The position numbers were made by a program, and so were the translations under genes. Positions 14,251 to 26,597 of a stretch of DNA of 64,000 bases are shown one piece after another. Positions within the stretch are counted from its first letter, which is position 1. Every line of letters begins with the position of its first letter. The notes below the pieces were generated by a model. The model did not search any database and was not told the DNA's origin. It saw only the letters and a program-made list of their open reading frames with translations. Origin of the DNA: Trichuris trichiura (lineage: Eukaryota > Nematoda > Enoplea > Trichinellida > Trichuridae); the NCBI GenBank assembly GCA_037903355.1, contig JBAJFE010000026.1, positions 5,084,001 through 5,148,000 of the forward strand, written 5' to 3'.

Positions 14251-17200
14251 GTCGGATGATGAGCTTTACTCCGCGGGTCCCATCCAACGTCTACTCTTTG
14301 CTTGTAACAAATAAAACGCACCCATTGACAGACAATGGGCAGAAGGGAAGTAAGACGATGTGCAGGCAAGCAGTCTATTCATCGTCTTGCTAGCGTTCTC
14401 TACCGTAAACCAATACTTGACATGCTAACCAAAAAATTCTAGTTTGCTTTCAGTGCCTGTCTGTAAAACATTCTCCGTCTTATTGCTTCCCTGCGCAACT
14501 TTGATTTGGTGGATGTTGTACCTGCACACCGTCTAACTTGGAAAAAGCGACAAAAATATGCTAGCTCCATTTAGGGAATGGAGCAATAAGCGCAACTGCG
14601 TTTCTAAGCGATAGCAGGCCTTTTCGTTTCCCTTACTGTCAACATATTTAATTTTCCACATCTCGTCGGTTTTGTAAAGCGAGGATCCTTTCGCTGCTGC
14701 CTCAGTCACCCTGTCTTGCTCCAGTTAATCAGCTATTGAAGGGAGTCCATCAATCGTTCTGCTTGGTGGCCAATTGCAGAATACCGCGCAGTTGATTACA
14801 GCACGCTAAGCGGGCGAAGCCATTAGTTAACCGCTGAATGAGCATCTGTCGGTGGCTGAACTACGGGTCTACGCGCTGGGTCTCTCCTGGCTTGCGGCTC
14901 TTTTTTCTTTCCCATACTGAATTTTAGTAAAAGCATTAGTTTTTCCTTCTTTCATTTCGTGCGGATTGATTGCTGCTCGAATGACTGCCTCATTCTAACG
15001 GTCCACAAGTTAGCCTTGCAGTGTGGGCAATTATGATAACCAAAAGGTATGAGCCGACTGATCATAATGAAGATGTGAGAGTGGGAGCTTCAATGGAATA
15101 AGCAGAGGTCCCGTAGTGTACAGCGAAGTTCTAATTTTGCCGCTGCGAATAGTATCGTGGATACGAAGAGTTTTCCGTATTCCTACAGGCCGATGCTGGT
15201 TCTGTGGGCTGTCAGCCTTCGTGGACATTAGCCCTCTATTGCATATTTCACACACACGCTAGTGCTTGTGAATATAAATAAGGTGTGCAAATATATTTCT
15301 TCCTTGGGTGAATCGGTTTGCCTACGTCAAAGCAGAATGAGCTTGCTTGGCACAGTTGTGCTTGGTTCAATGGCTGCGAAGCTTACCAACCATCGATTAA
15401 GCTATTTTTTGCGCTAGCGTTTCCGCCCAGTGGTATGGGCAACGTTGAGAAACACTGGATTCCCAGTATGCAAGAATATTATATGAGCCTGAAAATACTG
15501 GGCTTTGCCATGTTGTAACTCAGACCGCCGGACTGCTCCACGATTCACAGAATTTGTTCACAGTATCTAGCAAACGCTAGGTTTTTCAGTGGCTGCTCCT
15601 CTGAAGAACCTTTCGGCTTTTACCGTCTAGTTCCCGCCTCCGTCGTTACCGGCCTTTGTTAGTCCCTTCTCTCCCTGACTACGGAATTTTTATGCCGTTT
15701 TCGAACACTGGCAATGTACTGAGCGGTTGAGGCCAAATTCAGCTTGCATTTTACAATAGCCAGCTTTGACGTACTTGTTCGTTCAGTCACGTCAGTTTGT
15801 GCTATATAGTGAATAGATTGCACATTTTTCAGGAAAAGAGATGCTCGCCTGCGACCATATCTTTTCAGACGCCGTATAACTTAATACTTTTCCTCAGAGA
15901 TTAGTCCGAGATCATACGACATTGAAACTGAAGATATAAGACTCGCTCCAAATGAGTTGACTAAAGACGTCTATATTGTTTACTTAATGCTCATGTCGCT
16001 GACGACGACCACATGCGACAGCAAATATTTAGTTCCATCTGGTGGTTTTCCGCATATCTGTTCTGGCTAGTCTTTTCCGTTTTCATTTCTCTGTTTTGAA
16101 TACAATTCATGTAAATGAAAGAGCGTGGTTGATGTCGCCTACTTCGGAATCACTGGACAGCAACCGTTGTTAACTTCTGCCTGCTTGTTAAACTCCAGGA
16201 AAGACGACTAAAATAAGCACTAGGTTGGGATGTCGCCGCACACGCGATAGTCATTTTTCCGCAGTGGTCTTTCTTTGCGGTAGCCAATGAAAATATAGGA
16301 CAGGATTTCTCCTGTCAACACAGACGGAATAACTTAGTAGGTCTCGTTGAGTGGTTAATTTTTTTTCAAAACTGTAAGTCATATAGGACAAATATTGCGC
16401 GGTGTTGTATTTTCGAACCGGTCGGCCAATCATCAAAAGCATTCCTGCATTGGCCCGGGCATTGCAGCAGCTTCTTCAGCGTCTCTTCTCTTCCAATTAA
16501 CCGCTCGCACTGCTTGTCTCTCCCTGCATATACTTCTCGGATTTTATCTGCGCATTTTCGAAATGAGGACTGGTCGGCAGCACGCTTGATCTCGTCGACC
16601 AATGGGCTGTTTGACCTTTCGACCATTGCCCATAACTTGAGCACACATCTGGGAAAGAAGAAGCAGCTGGCTGCTTCCTTTCAGTTCATGGCTCCCAAGT
16701 GGATTCATAGCCTTTGTTCCGTCAGTTCGAGGCGGAAAACCTGTAAGATAACCCCTGAAACATGACCAGAAGTTCCGATCGTGTAGTGCACAACTAGTGT
16801 AGCTCGTAAGTTTGGGTTCAATCGCAGCTGTCCCAGGCAGTTCTGAGCTGCTTTACGAATATCTTAGATTTACTCTCCTCAATAGCATGCGGTATCCATT
16901 ACTAAAGAACAAACTTGCAGTCATTCTATAACTACCCAACCATCTTTCTCGGGCAGTTGTACTTCTTTTTCGCTCTAAAAGTGAGCAAAACCGTTTCGTT
17001 CAAAATGTGAAGTGTTTTGGTTCCGTTATTTAGTAATCGGTATTTAAACGGCGTGAAAGCTCTTGGGGCACTGAACAGGGCCGTAAGTTTATGATATTCC
17101 ACTGATTATTGTTTAACAGCAGTTCGACGTCATTTGATGGCATTTCTTAAATTCGCCCTTTAAAACATAAACTGGGCACGTAAAGTAGATGGACAGTTTA

Positions 17201-20200
17201 TTGGTGAAACTGCGCAATGTTGGTGACATGAAAATAATCCAAATGAGGCACCCTGAACCGCGGTCACTTTGCCATGGGCCTGATCTTTCGCATACTAGTA
17301 CTAACAGAAATGAAAAACTTGTCAAAGAGCGAGAAGTAATCTCTAATTCACGCGAAGAGCGCCATACCCAAGAAATAAGTTATACATCTATTATTATTTT
17401 GAGCGGTCCAATTTCTGATTGTGCATCAGCGTAGCTCAGGTTTCATTGTTTTGCTAAGCAATCTCTCAAGAATGACTGAGTTCTGATTTCTTAAAAATTC
17501 TAAGAAATTTGTCGTGAATGGCTTCTTGGCACAGGACTGTAAGTTTTCATGTTGAACTATTTCTTTTTTACGGAATGTCCCGTTAAAGGTATTATTCTCC
17601 GGAGCTTTCAGGCCACTCGTGGCCCGTCTTCAGCAGTCTTAAAATAAAATCTATTTTTGATTTTATTTTTGGAATTTCCGAAACTCCATTGGCTCTGTCA
17701 TCAGTGGAAGGAACGAAATCAAAGGATCGCAACGTGCGTTTTTAATCTGTGGGCGGTTATCACAGTTATTACACGTTGGTAACCGGGCGGCAAGTTTACA
17801 GCAATTGTAAAAGTGTTAAGTCCACCTACTTGCATGGTATCATCGTCTTCCCGGTCTCTTTTCATATGACATTTAAAGGAAACGCCTTAAATCTTTGGTC
17901 TTGCTTGCTTATACTGTGATAAATTCTACTTGTGGTTGACGACTGATGATGCCATTATACCGTATGAAAAGCGGTACCTTGATTTTTCTTAAGGCCAAAT
18001 ACCCCACACGGCACTCACTACTGTATTTTGTTACAGCAGCTGTTGTCACTGATTGCTGATAGGCTCTACATCAGGAGAAAACAGGAAATGCCATGGAAAG
18101 ATCACCAATAAATTTATTGTTAACAGTTCTGCTTCTCAGCCTTTCATGACTTATGCCCTGCAACAGTTTCTCACTTACGAGGAATTAGCAACAATTCGAA
18201 ATCAAGGCCCAAACAAGCAACAATTTGAAAAAACTTTTCACAGAAATTTGTCTTAAGGCCGCTCTGCGTTTTCTCTCGCTACAGCCCTTTTCAAGCGCAA
18301 GAGTTTTTTTCGAAGCAAATTTTCTTTCTGTTTAAATTATCAACCGCAGCGCCACTTCCATGCAGTGATAAGCGTTATCAAATTGAGAGCGTGCAGAATC
18401 TCCTATTTCATCTTCTTGGTCACATTCACCTTTTTCCCAGTCTATTTTTAACAATACAAAATTTCAACTTTTCCAGAGATGCTCGCTTGAAATAGCGATT
18501 CTCGACTGGTGCAGGCTTTTATGTCAGACTTGTCATATTCTTGTAAAATTTAAAAAGTTCTTATGACCTCGAATATATCGACTGATTTTTTATCTACGTT
18601 AATATTTATGTAGAAAAATTTGTTCTAGGAATTTCTGAATATTGTATTTACGACATAGTGCCGACTATCTGCAGTCAAACCATAACAGTTTTCGAAGTTG
18701 TTGCTCTTGGAAAACCTTAGATTATATTCTACGCTAGTGTTTCTCAAGTTGTGCCGCTTTCGTTCCCTGATGTGACTGGCAGTATAAGGCGGCGTATCTC
18801 GTGCTACATGACACGTGAGCTATTCTCGAAAACAGGATTAGCCAGCCAGTAGTTGTGGAACCTGTTCTGACCCTGCGGACAAGACTTTTAAGGAGGACGG
18901 ACGACAGATGTTGTTCTTAATTTCATTACGATGAACGAAGGTCCGCTTAACGGAGTAGTCGTGTTTATACTCATTGTTTTCGTGCTCCTTAATAAATTTT
19001 TCATCCAAGGCTTTTGCGAGTTACTAGTCGGACGCAAGGGAGTCCGCCATATATGTAAATTTCATAAAAAACGATTTTCTTAAAGGTCAGTTCTGACAAT
19101 CGAAGTTTCTGTAACAGGTTGAAGGGGATTCATTGCGTATGAAACGGCTTGTTTTCCTGTTCTTGCTAGTCAGTCGATCTCTAGCCAGGTAAACTAATTC
19201 CTAGCTGTGTGTTCTGCAAAGGGCGCTGGAAGGTCTGGAGTATGTCAGGGGTACGAACAGGGGAAAAGTTTTGTGGACTCAAGACCAACAGAGAAACAAT
19301 CTTCAACTGAAGAATCGGAGAATGCTCGTTATGAGAGGAAGGGCAACACATTAAAGGAAAAAGAAGGCTGCAGTGATAAAGTAAAGGCTCTCTAAGAAAT
19401 TCTGGCTCTTAGAAAGCTGAGGAGCGACGCCTTAATCCACTGACGCGCGAGCCATGCCCTATGTCGCCCCATGTTTCATTTTCGAGACTGGCGTCGGCTC
19501 CTAGTGGCGTGTAACCGAACAGTACACAGTAAAAAGGAGCGCATCAAAAAAGCCCGCCGCGTACGTTTCTGCTACGTACGCGAACGGTCGTGACACCATC
19601 AGTGAACTCTTACAAGATTTCTTAAATTGTGGAAAGCGACAGATGAAGTAAAACAGCTTCTACAGACAACGTACGAGTGGTACGATTACACTGAGAACAA
19701 TCATTCCGTCTTCGACAACGGGAGAAAGAGCTACGGGGCAATGAACGAAGTTCAGTATATTTGTACAAATGAAATGAGCAGGGAGCAATTAGTGCTGCAA
19801 TGTAGTAGGAGAAACGTTAGCGTTTTCAGATGGCCTTTCATGCAAAATCTTTGCTTCCTGGAAATCTGAGAAACAACGAGATCGAATGGTCGACTGGCTT
19901 CCTTAGAAACTAGCGTCTGCCCGTTCGATCGTGAAAAGATAAGCGGAGCTCAAAACATTTTCACAGGAACCTACTTCCCATAGATTCCTCAGAAGCTTCA
20001 TTGATATCTCTCCTTTTAGCTTCATCGCCCCTCAGTCGCCCCTTCGCGCTTCTCAACCTCGTTGCCTATTACTTCCCTAACCAGTGGATGGTTGGGTAGG
20101 TGAAAAGCAGACAGAACACGTACAGTAAAATGTAATCAGAGCTGCTTTGTTCCTTCGTCGTCATGATTCAGCGGTTGTGAAAGTACCGTTTGCACTTTAC

Positions 20201-20863
20201 CTTCATCGCTTTTTTCGTCTGTTTTTTGATGATAAACTGCACAAATATTTAGTGCCTGAATTTTGTATGCGCTGGCTGCACTTGCAAAAAGACCATTTTT
20301 CAGCACCACATTTTTCCTCGGAAATTAATAAGTGTATTTCATGCCGCTGAATACATTCAAAAGCGTATGTTCAAGACTAGCTTCATCTAAAAGAATAAAA
20401 TTGAGGCCAGTCAGTTCCAAGATCCAGCATTTATTCATATAGACCACACCTTGCCTCGCAGACCTGGTTTGTCGCATTTGCTGAGCATAAAGTTTCATCG
20501 CATCTAAAAGCTTAAAAAGCGCAATTGATTTAAAACCTACTTTTGAATAGGTAAAGTCCTGGTTAAAGCTGAAAGTTTTATTCTTCATTCAAGCTTCCAT
20601 GAAATCGTTTTTAGTTTAAAGTGCTTTGAGACGCTGTTGTTAGGACTAATCGAACTTAATCTTAGATTGCCTCAAAAAGACGATAATGAAGTATGCCATT
20701 ATTACGCAATAGCAGCAGGTAAGAACAGTTCCCTGACGCTGTAACTGAAACAGACGTTTGCTGCAGTCTCCTTTATCAAATGTACAGAAGTATATCCATG
20801 GCATCATTTTATTTAAACGAAGCAGGGCCGTTAGAATTCACCATTTAACATACTTAATGAGAC
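14251..20863. other. Intergenic region between divergent ARID2 and PI4K2 genes
   Basis: No ORF in this 6.6-kb stretch shows a recognisable domain or a chain of splice-compatible exons. The one clear structural feature is the hairpin-forming repeat near 17.6 kb. An ORF on the minus strand at 16366-16644 is rich in charged residues but cannot be assigned. Confidence 0.55.
17565..17690 (-). repeat. Hairpin repeat with CTGAAGA...GAAA core (minus strand)
   Basis: On the minus strand CTGAAGA (17633-17627) is followed by a GGGCCAC/GTGGCC hairpin and then TGAAAGCTCCGG. Next to it AAAATAAAATC and GATTTTATTTT form a second hairpin at about 17641-17670. ACGGAATGTCC and GGAATTTCCG near the two ends are imperfect inverted copies. 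The core resembles that of the foldback elements at 42.6 and 62.3 kb. Confidence 0.5.
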
Positions 20864-22081
20864 ATGTCGTACGCGTCAGTCCATTTCACCGACAGCAACC
20901 GCTTCCCCGATGATGAAGAATTCGAATTCGCAATTCGTTCTGTGGAGAAAGCCATTGAGTCTGGTATTTATCCAGTCAGAATTGGAGAAGGCTCGTCTGG
21001 TGCTTACCTAGCAATGAATTGCAACCACGATATAGTAGGAGTATTCAAACCAAAAAATGAAGAACCCTACAGTGCTCTTAACCCAAAGTGGGCCAAATGG
21101 CTTCAGCGGAATGTATGTCCATGCTGTTTCGGGCGTGGTTGCTTGCCGTTGAATCAAGGCTACTTGTCTGAGGTAGGAGCGTCTTTGGTCGACAATAGTC
21201 TGAGTCTAAACATTGTACCTAAAACTCGAGTAGTTCGACTAGCTGCTCCAACGTTCAATTACTCTAAAGTTGACTTGGCTAAATTGGAGGCTAAGGAGCA
21301 AATTTATCAGCATTGCCCTCATATCGGTCGTTATTTCAATCGACTGGGCCTACCGTTTAAGCTGGGCTCTTTCCAAGTCTTTATGGAAGGTTACAGAAAT
21401 GGTACGCTTTGGCTTGAATGTTTTGGGGATCGGTTAGCTCCGCCAGGGCTCGAAAAAATGTTTCAGCTTCAATTTGAACGAATGGTCGTCTTAGATTACA
21501 TTATTCGAAACACTGATCGGACACACAATAACTGGCTGATAAAATGTTCAGGAATAAAAGCAACCCTAAATGAAAGTGAGGACATTAACAACTTTATGGA
21601 TACAGAAACTTCTTTGATCATTCAACTGCTACCTAGTGCGCAGACCGTCAAAATTGCAGCAATTGACAATGGTTTAGCTTTTCCGTTTAAACATCCTGAC
21701 CAGTGGCGTGCGTACCCGTACCATTGGGCGGATCTGCGATTTGCTCATGTTCCTTTCAGCAGCGAGACAATAGAATTAGTACTGCCTAAAATTTCAAATA
21801 TAAAATTCGTAAATACGATGTGCGAAGAATTACGTAAACTCTACGAAATAGATTTAGCGTTCAATGACACAACCTTTGAAAGTCAAATGGCTGTTTTAAG
21901 AGGACAGTGTTGGAATTTGTCAGCTGCTTTGAAAGAAAGAAAAACGCCAGCAATGTTGGTTGCTTCTACACCGATACGACTGCTCAAGAATGGAAAAACG
22001 AAAGATGGAGAATGTAACCTAACTTGGTCGTCTTATAAACGAGTAACAAATTCGAAGGAGCCTCTCTTCAGATGGTGCTAA
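20864..22081 (+). CDS. PI4K2: Type II phosphatidylinositol 4-kinase, intronless
   Basis: It phosphorylates phosphatidylinositol to PI4P on trans-Golgi and endosomal membranes. The 405-residue ORF is uninterrupted from ATG to TAA. A phosphate-binding loop, GSSG, lies at residues 43-46 and the ATP-binding lysine is Lys62 in FKPKNEEPY. A cysteine-rich CPCCFGRGC segment (85-93) matches the palmitoylated loop that anchors the family. The catalytic aspartate is Asp218 in RNTDR, and the metal-binding aspartate is Asp268 in AIDNGLAFP. WRAYPYHW follows at 281-288. The first cysteine of the usual CCPCC is Val here. At 405 residues it is shorter than the vertebrate alpha and beta enzymes, mainly through lack of their long N-terminal extension. 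No intron is present although neighbouring genes have 4-13; a retrocopy origin is possible, but all key residues are intact. Confidence 0.96.
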   Translation: MSYASVHFTDSNRFPDDEEFEFAIRSVEKAIESGIYPVRIGEGSSGAYLAMNCNHDIVGVFKPKNEEPYSALNPKWAKWLQRNVCPCCFGRGCLPLNQGYLSEVGASLVDNSLSLNIVPKTRVVRLAAPTFNYSKVDLAKLEAKEQIYQHCPHIGRYFNRLGLPFKLGSFQVFMEGYRNGTLWLECFGDRLAPPGLEKMFQLQFERMVVLDYIIRNTDRTHNNWLIKCSGIKATLNESEDINNFMDTETSLIIQLLPSAQTVKIAAIDNGLAFPFKHPDQWRAYPYHWADLRFAHVPFSSETIELVLPKISNIKFVNTMCEELRKLYEIDLAFNDTTFESQMAVLRGQCWNLSAALKERKTPAMLVASTPIRLLKNGKTKDGECNLTWSSYKRVTNSKEPLFRWC

Positions 22082-22853
22082 GGACACTTCACAGCAGTTG
22101 TGAGACCGGCGTAATACTTCAAGAAAATTTCATTATACAATGTCTACTAAAAACGAGATAACTTTTAGCTCGTTTTATTAGTTTGTAAAAATTCGATTTG
22201 TGAATCCGGCATTCACACTGCTAGCTTATAGCAAAAGTTGGGATAAAAACCTTGTCATACAAATTAGATTTCCAGTAGCACTCTTTTTGACAGCCGTTCC
22301 TTTGGAAAAACAAATATATGCCATCATTCACGGTTAGCTTTTGGAGTAACGGTCTCCTTCTCAAGCTTGATACCGAATTTAAAACTCTTGGCCATCCTGA
22401 AGGTGATATGACTATTAATACGACATTTTAATTTTCCCACTCGCTTTTACTGAAAGAACATTAAAACAATATAATATCTACGACTTCAATGTCCCTGCCT
22501 TAAATGAAAATGATTTTTCGTAAGTCAACTTAGTGCATTTTCATAGCATTTGTTTCATACGTCACTTTTTCAGTAATTGATTCTTTTTGCTAATACGTGC
22601 GGTTAGTAAAAAAGCGAATAGCTTGTAACGGGTGCGTTGTTCAACAAAAGATGTACATGGATTTCCCCCTTTCCTATTTGCCAACATACGTGCGATTTAG
22701 CGGAACCCAAAGTGAATGTAACTTTTTAACTTCGTGAAGCACTACTTTAATATTTATTACGACGAGGTAAGTTCAGTTCACTGAACAAGGCTGAGCTGAA
22801 AAAATACGTTCATGCTGGTTCTCACGTGTTAGTGCTGCGGGGGGTTCAAACTG

Positions 22854-23055
22854 CCAGCGGTCACTCGGGAAGTTTAGCGTAAACAGCGGTCTCTGGGCTG
22901 TACACCGCGTTGGTAAAATTGTTCAACTTTTCGCCCTGCCCACGATTGTTGAGCTGAGCTAGCACGAAAAATTGTCCATTTTAAGAGCAATTTCACCAGC
23001 GCGGTGTACAGTCCAAAGACTGTTGTTTACATTAAACTTTCCCGGTGACCGCTGG
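22854..23055. repeat. Foldback element with about 67-bp inverted arms
   Basis: The left arm, 22854-22920, begins CCAGCGGTCACTCGGGAAG and includes CTGTACACCGCG. The right arm, 22989-23055, is its imperfect reverse complement and ends GTGACCGCTGG. The spacer is about 68 bp. No ORF lies within it. It fits a non-autonomous foldback or MITE-like element; no terminal word links it to a known superfamily. Confidence 0.75.
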
Positions 23056-23574
23056 CACGTGCGAATCTCATTTTTCCAGCGCAAAGCACAATTGATGTAC
23101 GGCTTTCTTGATGCTTGATGTTATAAAATGCTAACCATGCTGCTTCTATTCAAATAAGTAGTCTTCATAAGTGCCATGTCAAACATGAAAATGCAGTTTT
23201 ACGTTTGAAATATCAGAAACAAGCGAAAACGATTCTGCACTAAAAGAGCTGCTACTACTCTTATTTCCATTCGATGAGCAGTGTTTTCCTATAACTTGAG
23301 GATTAGCTTTCTGTCCTTTGCGACGGCTAAAGATCAGTAGTACTACTAAAATAGAAAGTTTCATGTTTGGCGCTTTCGAGACTATTCATGCCTTGATTTG
23401 AGAGAATAACTGCAAGATGCAATACGAAGGAAGTGCCAACAACTGCAGGCGAGTATTAGATGACTGTAAATCTTCTTTAAAGGCTTTCTCAAGTTTTAAA
23501 TTTCTTGCCCCTTGTGAAAGGGCATTTTCACTTCGATTTTTTCTCTGTACAAAGAAAATTCATACGCTAGAATG

Positions 23575-23740
23575 AAAAGCGTAGTTTCATAGTTGATCTT
23601 CTGGTTCACGGGTTTGGCCTGTTTGATGTATCTGTAAGTAAACTTCAAAGTGCCCTACCAGCGAACCCGTGAACCAGAAGATCAACTATGAAACAACCGA
23701 AGCCTGTTAAAATAGACCCCATCTTTCCAGAAAAGTGTAG
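23575..23740 (+). mobile_element. Short copy of the tailed foldback family
   Basis: A perfect 31-bp inverted repeat (23584-23614 and 23664-23694) surrounds a spacer that includes GTGCCCTACCA. The right arm is followed by an unpaired tail, AACCGAAGCCTGTTAAAA then CCCCATCTTTCC. GAAAAGCGTAG at 23575-23585 and GAAAAGTGTAG at 23730-23740 are candidate target-site duplications with one mismatch. The arms, spacer and tail match the longer copy at 62.2 kb, so this looks like an internally deleted member. Confidence 0.75.
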
Positions 23741-24316
23741 TCTATAATTCTTTTTGTTTGCTCCTTGCTTCCTTGTTTGCTGCTTGTTTTACTTGCTGTT
23801 TTATACCTTATAAAGAATGCCTTTTTGGCATGAGATGGGATTCCCAATGGCAAACTGTTCTTGGTTGTAGACCGCTAGTACACTGCGAGGAATGGTGTGC
23901 AATCGTAGATGCCTTAATCGCTCTATCTGCAGTTACACCTGGGTCGACTAACTGTGTTTATCTCTGTCCCTCACAGTAAGCCTTTTTAGGCTAGCTTCTA
24001 CGTGGATGCGTCTTTGTATGCCTGACATATGTTTTTTGAAACGGGGAATTGTCACTTCTTTCTCCCATGTGTAAGGTTGCGTCGAAAGTGGTGCCATTAT
24101 TAAGTTAACTTGCTTTGACCAAATTATGAAGGATTGACATATTTCAGCATGTTGGGGGCAGTAAAGCTGCAGATGACCGAAGTTGTAGGATATCGTTTAT
24201 TCCCACTTTGCGCTTACAAAGCCCGACTAGAACATTCCATTTTGTCAATTATTTTTTTATGGAATTACCCTTTGTAGAACCCTTATTTATTGCAAAACGT
24301 TTGAAGCTTTCGGGAT

Positions 24317-25096
24317 TTGGCCTATCTCATCAGCGGAATCAAAAATTATGTTTTGGCTAGACTGGCAACTGAAGCTCATCGTCGCATATTTTTCCATAGA
24401 CGGCGAGAATTTTCTGAATCCGCACGCAATGAAACCATGGTTTATCTTTCACATGAGGAATTTGGCGAGTTGTCAAAGCGGCTGTCCGAAGCTTTGGCAG
24501 CTCAGGATTCATTCATTGACACAATGCAGGCAGAATATGAGTAGAACAGGAACGGAAGACAGATTAGTTCTCAATGACTTTATCCTGGTCCCAAAAGATT
24601 ATTGCTCACGGTTAAAGATAGCATCGTTGCATTAATACGTTAAGGCAGTACATGCTACACTATCTGACGCATGTGAACAAGGATAGAAAGGTCGACTGCA
24701 TTACCGAAATCACCATTAAAGGCTACACGCTGGCATCACTAAGCCAACTTATCACCGGAGAGGAACAAACTTTGGGCTTTCTACGATACTCCTAAGCGGG
24801 CTCGCCAATATCATCCCTTTAGTTTCACCAGGCCAACTGAAGCCAGAGTTGATGAATGGCGCAAGAATTCATGTTTTGTGTTTCGTGAAGTTCACGCAGC
24901 CAGGCATTTGGAGGTGCTTTCAGAAACGATTGTCTTTATAGCGGAAGTACGTGCCAATCGGCTATCGAGATCGAGAGGTGAATTCAGTCGAGATCCCTAT
25001 TGGAGTACCAGAGTTTTCATCAAGCATGACAGCGTACAACCGCAAATCAAGCTTATTCGCAAGGTACTGAAAGAGTTTGGTCGGGAAGTAATCTGA
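24317..25096 (+). pseudogene. Unidentified decayed coding-like region
   Basis: Two ORF pieces (24317-24544 and 24878-25096) have protein-like composition, with alternating hydrophobic and charged residues such as the helix-like EEFGELSKRLSEALAAQ. They are separated by stops and frame changes, and no set of splice sites joins them cleanly. I noted a loose resemblance to beta-beta-beta-alpha PUR repeats but could not substantiate it. It lies immediately upstream of a dead transposase, so a transposon origin is equally possible. Confidence 0.25.
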
Positions 25097-25211
25097 CATA
25101 GTCCCCAAACCTTGCTCTTTTAAACTACCACCTCTTTCGATCTCTCAAAAACATCTTGGAATGACACCCTTTCGTGGAGACACCCCGTCTTTCGAAATTG
25201 GAGCCGCTGTA

Positions 25212-25317
25212 AATACAAAGTTTTATTTTCCCGAAACTTCAGGGCTTTCATAGATTGAAACTTTGATTTCATCAATTCTGCCGATGACGGGACTAGGAGA
25301 AATAAAACTTTGAATTT
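25212..25317. repeat. Hairpin repeat, possible foldback fragment
   Basis: An 18-bp inverted repeat (25212-25229 and 25300-25317, one mismatch) encloses GATGACGGGACTAGG, close to the core of the 42.6-kb element. Just upstream, near 25181-25198, is CACCCCGTCTTTCGAAA, the same word as the 3' tail of the foldback family. Two damaged family copies may adjoin here. Confidence 0.5.
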
Positions 25318-25429
25318 GGAACGGTCCCGGTATTAAAGAGGAACAAAATCTTGCTCAGCACCGTCAACTGTTATTCAAGTAGCGGGACGTACTACAAATG
25401 GCCGCAACTAAGAACAGCTGATGCGGTGT

Positions 25430-26530
25430 TTTCCTTTCAGCGAGAAATGGAAAATTAATTCCTTTTTGCTGAATCCAAAGGGAAAAAAATTATTCAAATG
25501 AGTTGCACGTAGTGGGTGCAGTAATCGCAAAGAAGCTGAGGCCTCGCGTAGAACGAAAGTTTTTAAGAATGTGTGATGGCTGCTTCGGAGCTGCTAGCAC
25601 AAGAAAAGCAAAATTGCTAGTGGGTTTTTCCTTTTAGAGAACGGTCTCAGATAAGATTGCTGACTTAGAGCAAGATATTGTACAAACATCCAAGGAATCT
25701 GCAGATTTACAGCCCCTCTTTTTGGCTTGTCACTAGAAAACGGACATAGCAAATACTGCTAAACTGAAGGTTTCCTCCCACGGGATAACTGCACGGTTTG
25801 ACACAAGAAAAGCTGTTCTCACTGGAAACTACGCATGGCAAAATTATTTGCCGGACTTAGTGAAAAAACGTCAGGTGACATTTGAAAAGTTAAACGACCT
25901 CAACGTGCAGACCTATTGTCATGGTTGTCTCGCTGAATGGATTTATTGCATTTGTCGAAAAAGAACTGAGATGCATCAGCCTTGATACAAATGATTTATA
26001 ATAATTATATGCCGCTGCATCATACATCAAGAAAGTCTCTGCGCACAGTAGTGCCCGCATAAATACTGTCAGAAGCAAAAACCTTAACAACTGCTCATTC
26101 GAAAACTTGACTTTGAGTACGGTGATCTTGTTTATGACTCTGAAGTGCCGTGGCTGAGTCGTGGGAACATGGTCATGAAGTTTTACGGAATGAACGATGA
26201 AGTCAAGCAGTTCATGGAGATGAAGGGAAACTTTGTCAGTGAACTCAATTGATAGCAAGTAGCTGCGTGATCTAGCGTTTATAAAGGAAATCATGTACTC
26301 CACAGAGCTGACGTCAAGCTTCAAATCTCGAAATTACTTTTCAGCTCCCTGCTTTTAAGCATGAAATCAGTTGAAGTTAGATTGTGGTTTTGGGCATTAC
26401 AATTCAGAAGAAATAACAGTTTTTTTCTGTTCCTATGTCTTGTTATGCTGGTAAATGTGCAAAAGTAACCGTTGCACTTAACGAAAAATTCAAGGACGTG
26501 AAAAGTAAACAAATAGAATTGAACATCTTT
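25430..26530 (+). pseudogene. Dead hAT-type transposase (SCAND3/GTF2IRD2/ZBED-like)
   Basis: Translation in shifting plus-strand frames gives consecutive landmarks of this transposase family in the right order: AVIAKKLRP (about 25526), RTVSDKIADLEQDIVQ (25637-25684), TDIANTAKL (about 25745), then EVPWLSRGN with FMEMKG (26140-26230), and finally sequence corresponding to the 'VKAFQVKL.LW' helix (about 26360). Many stops and frameshifts intervene, so no product is possible. The family is derived from hAT DNA transposons, whose transposase has an RNase H-like core. No terminal inverted repeats or 8-bp target duplications could be recognised. The assignment rests on motif order from family knowledge. 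Confidence 0.8.
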
Positions 26531-26597
26531 GCTACACTTTTCAGTGTCGAACCGGCTGATGTACGTGATAACTTAGACTGCAGTGATTCTCACGGTA

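Noticed and set aside
16790..16840. tRNA-like words (TAGCTC... GGTTCAATC)
   Set aside because: No acceptor or anticodon stem pairing could be formed around them.
24317..25096. Assignment to PUR-repeat (Pur-alpha) proteins
   Set aside because: Only short, loosely similar pieces; no complete repeat and frames are broken.
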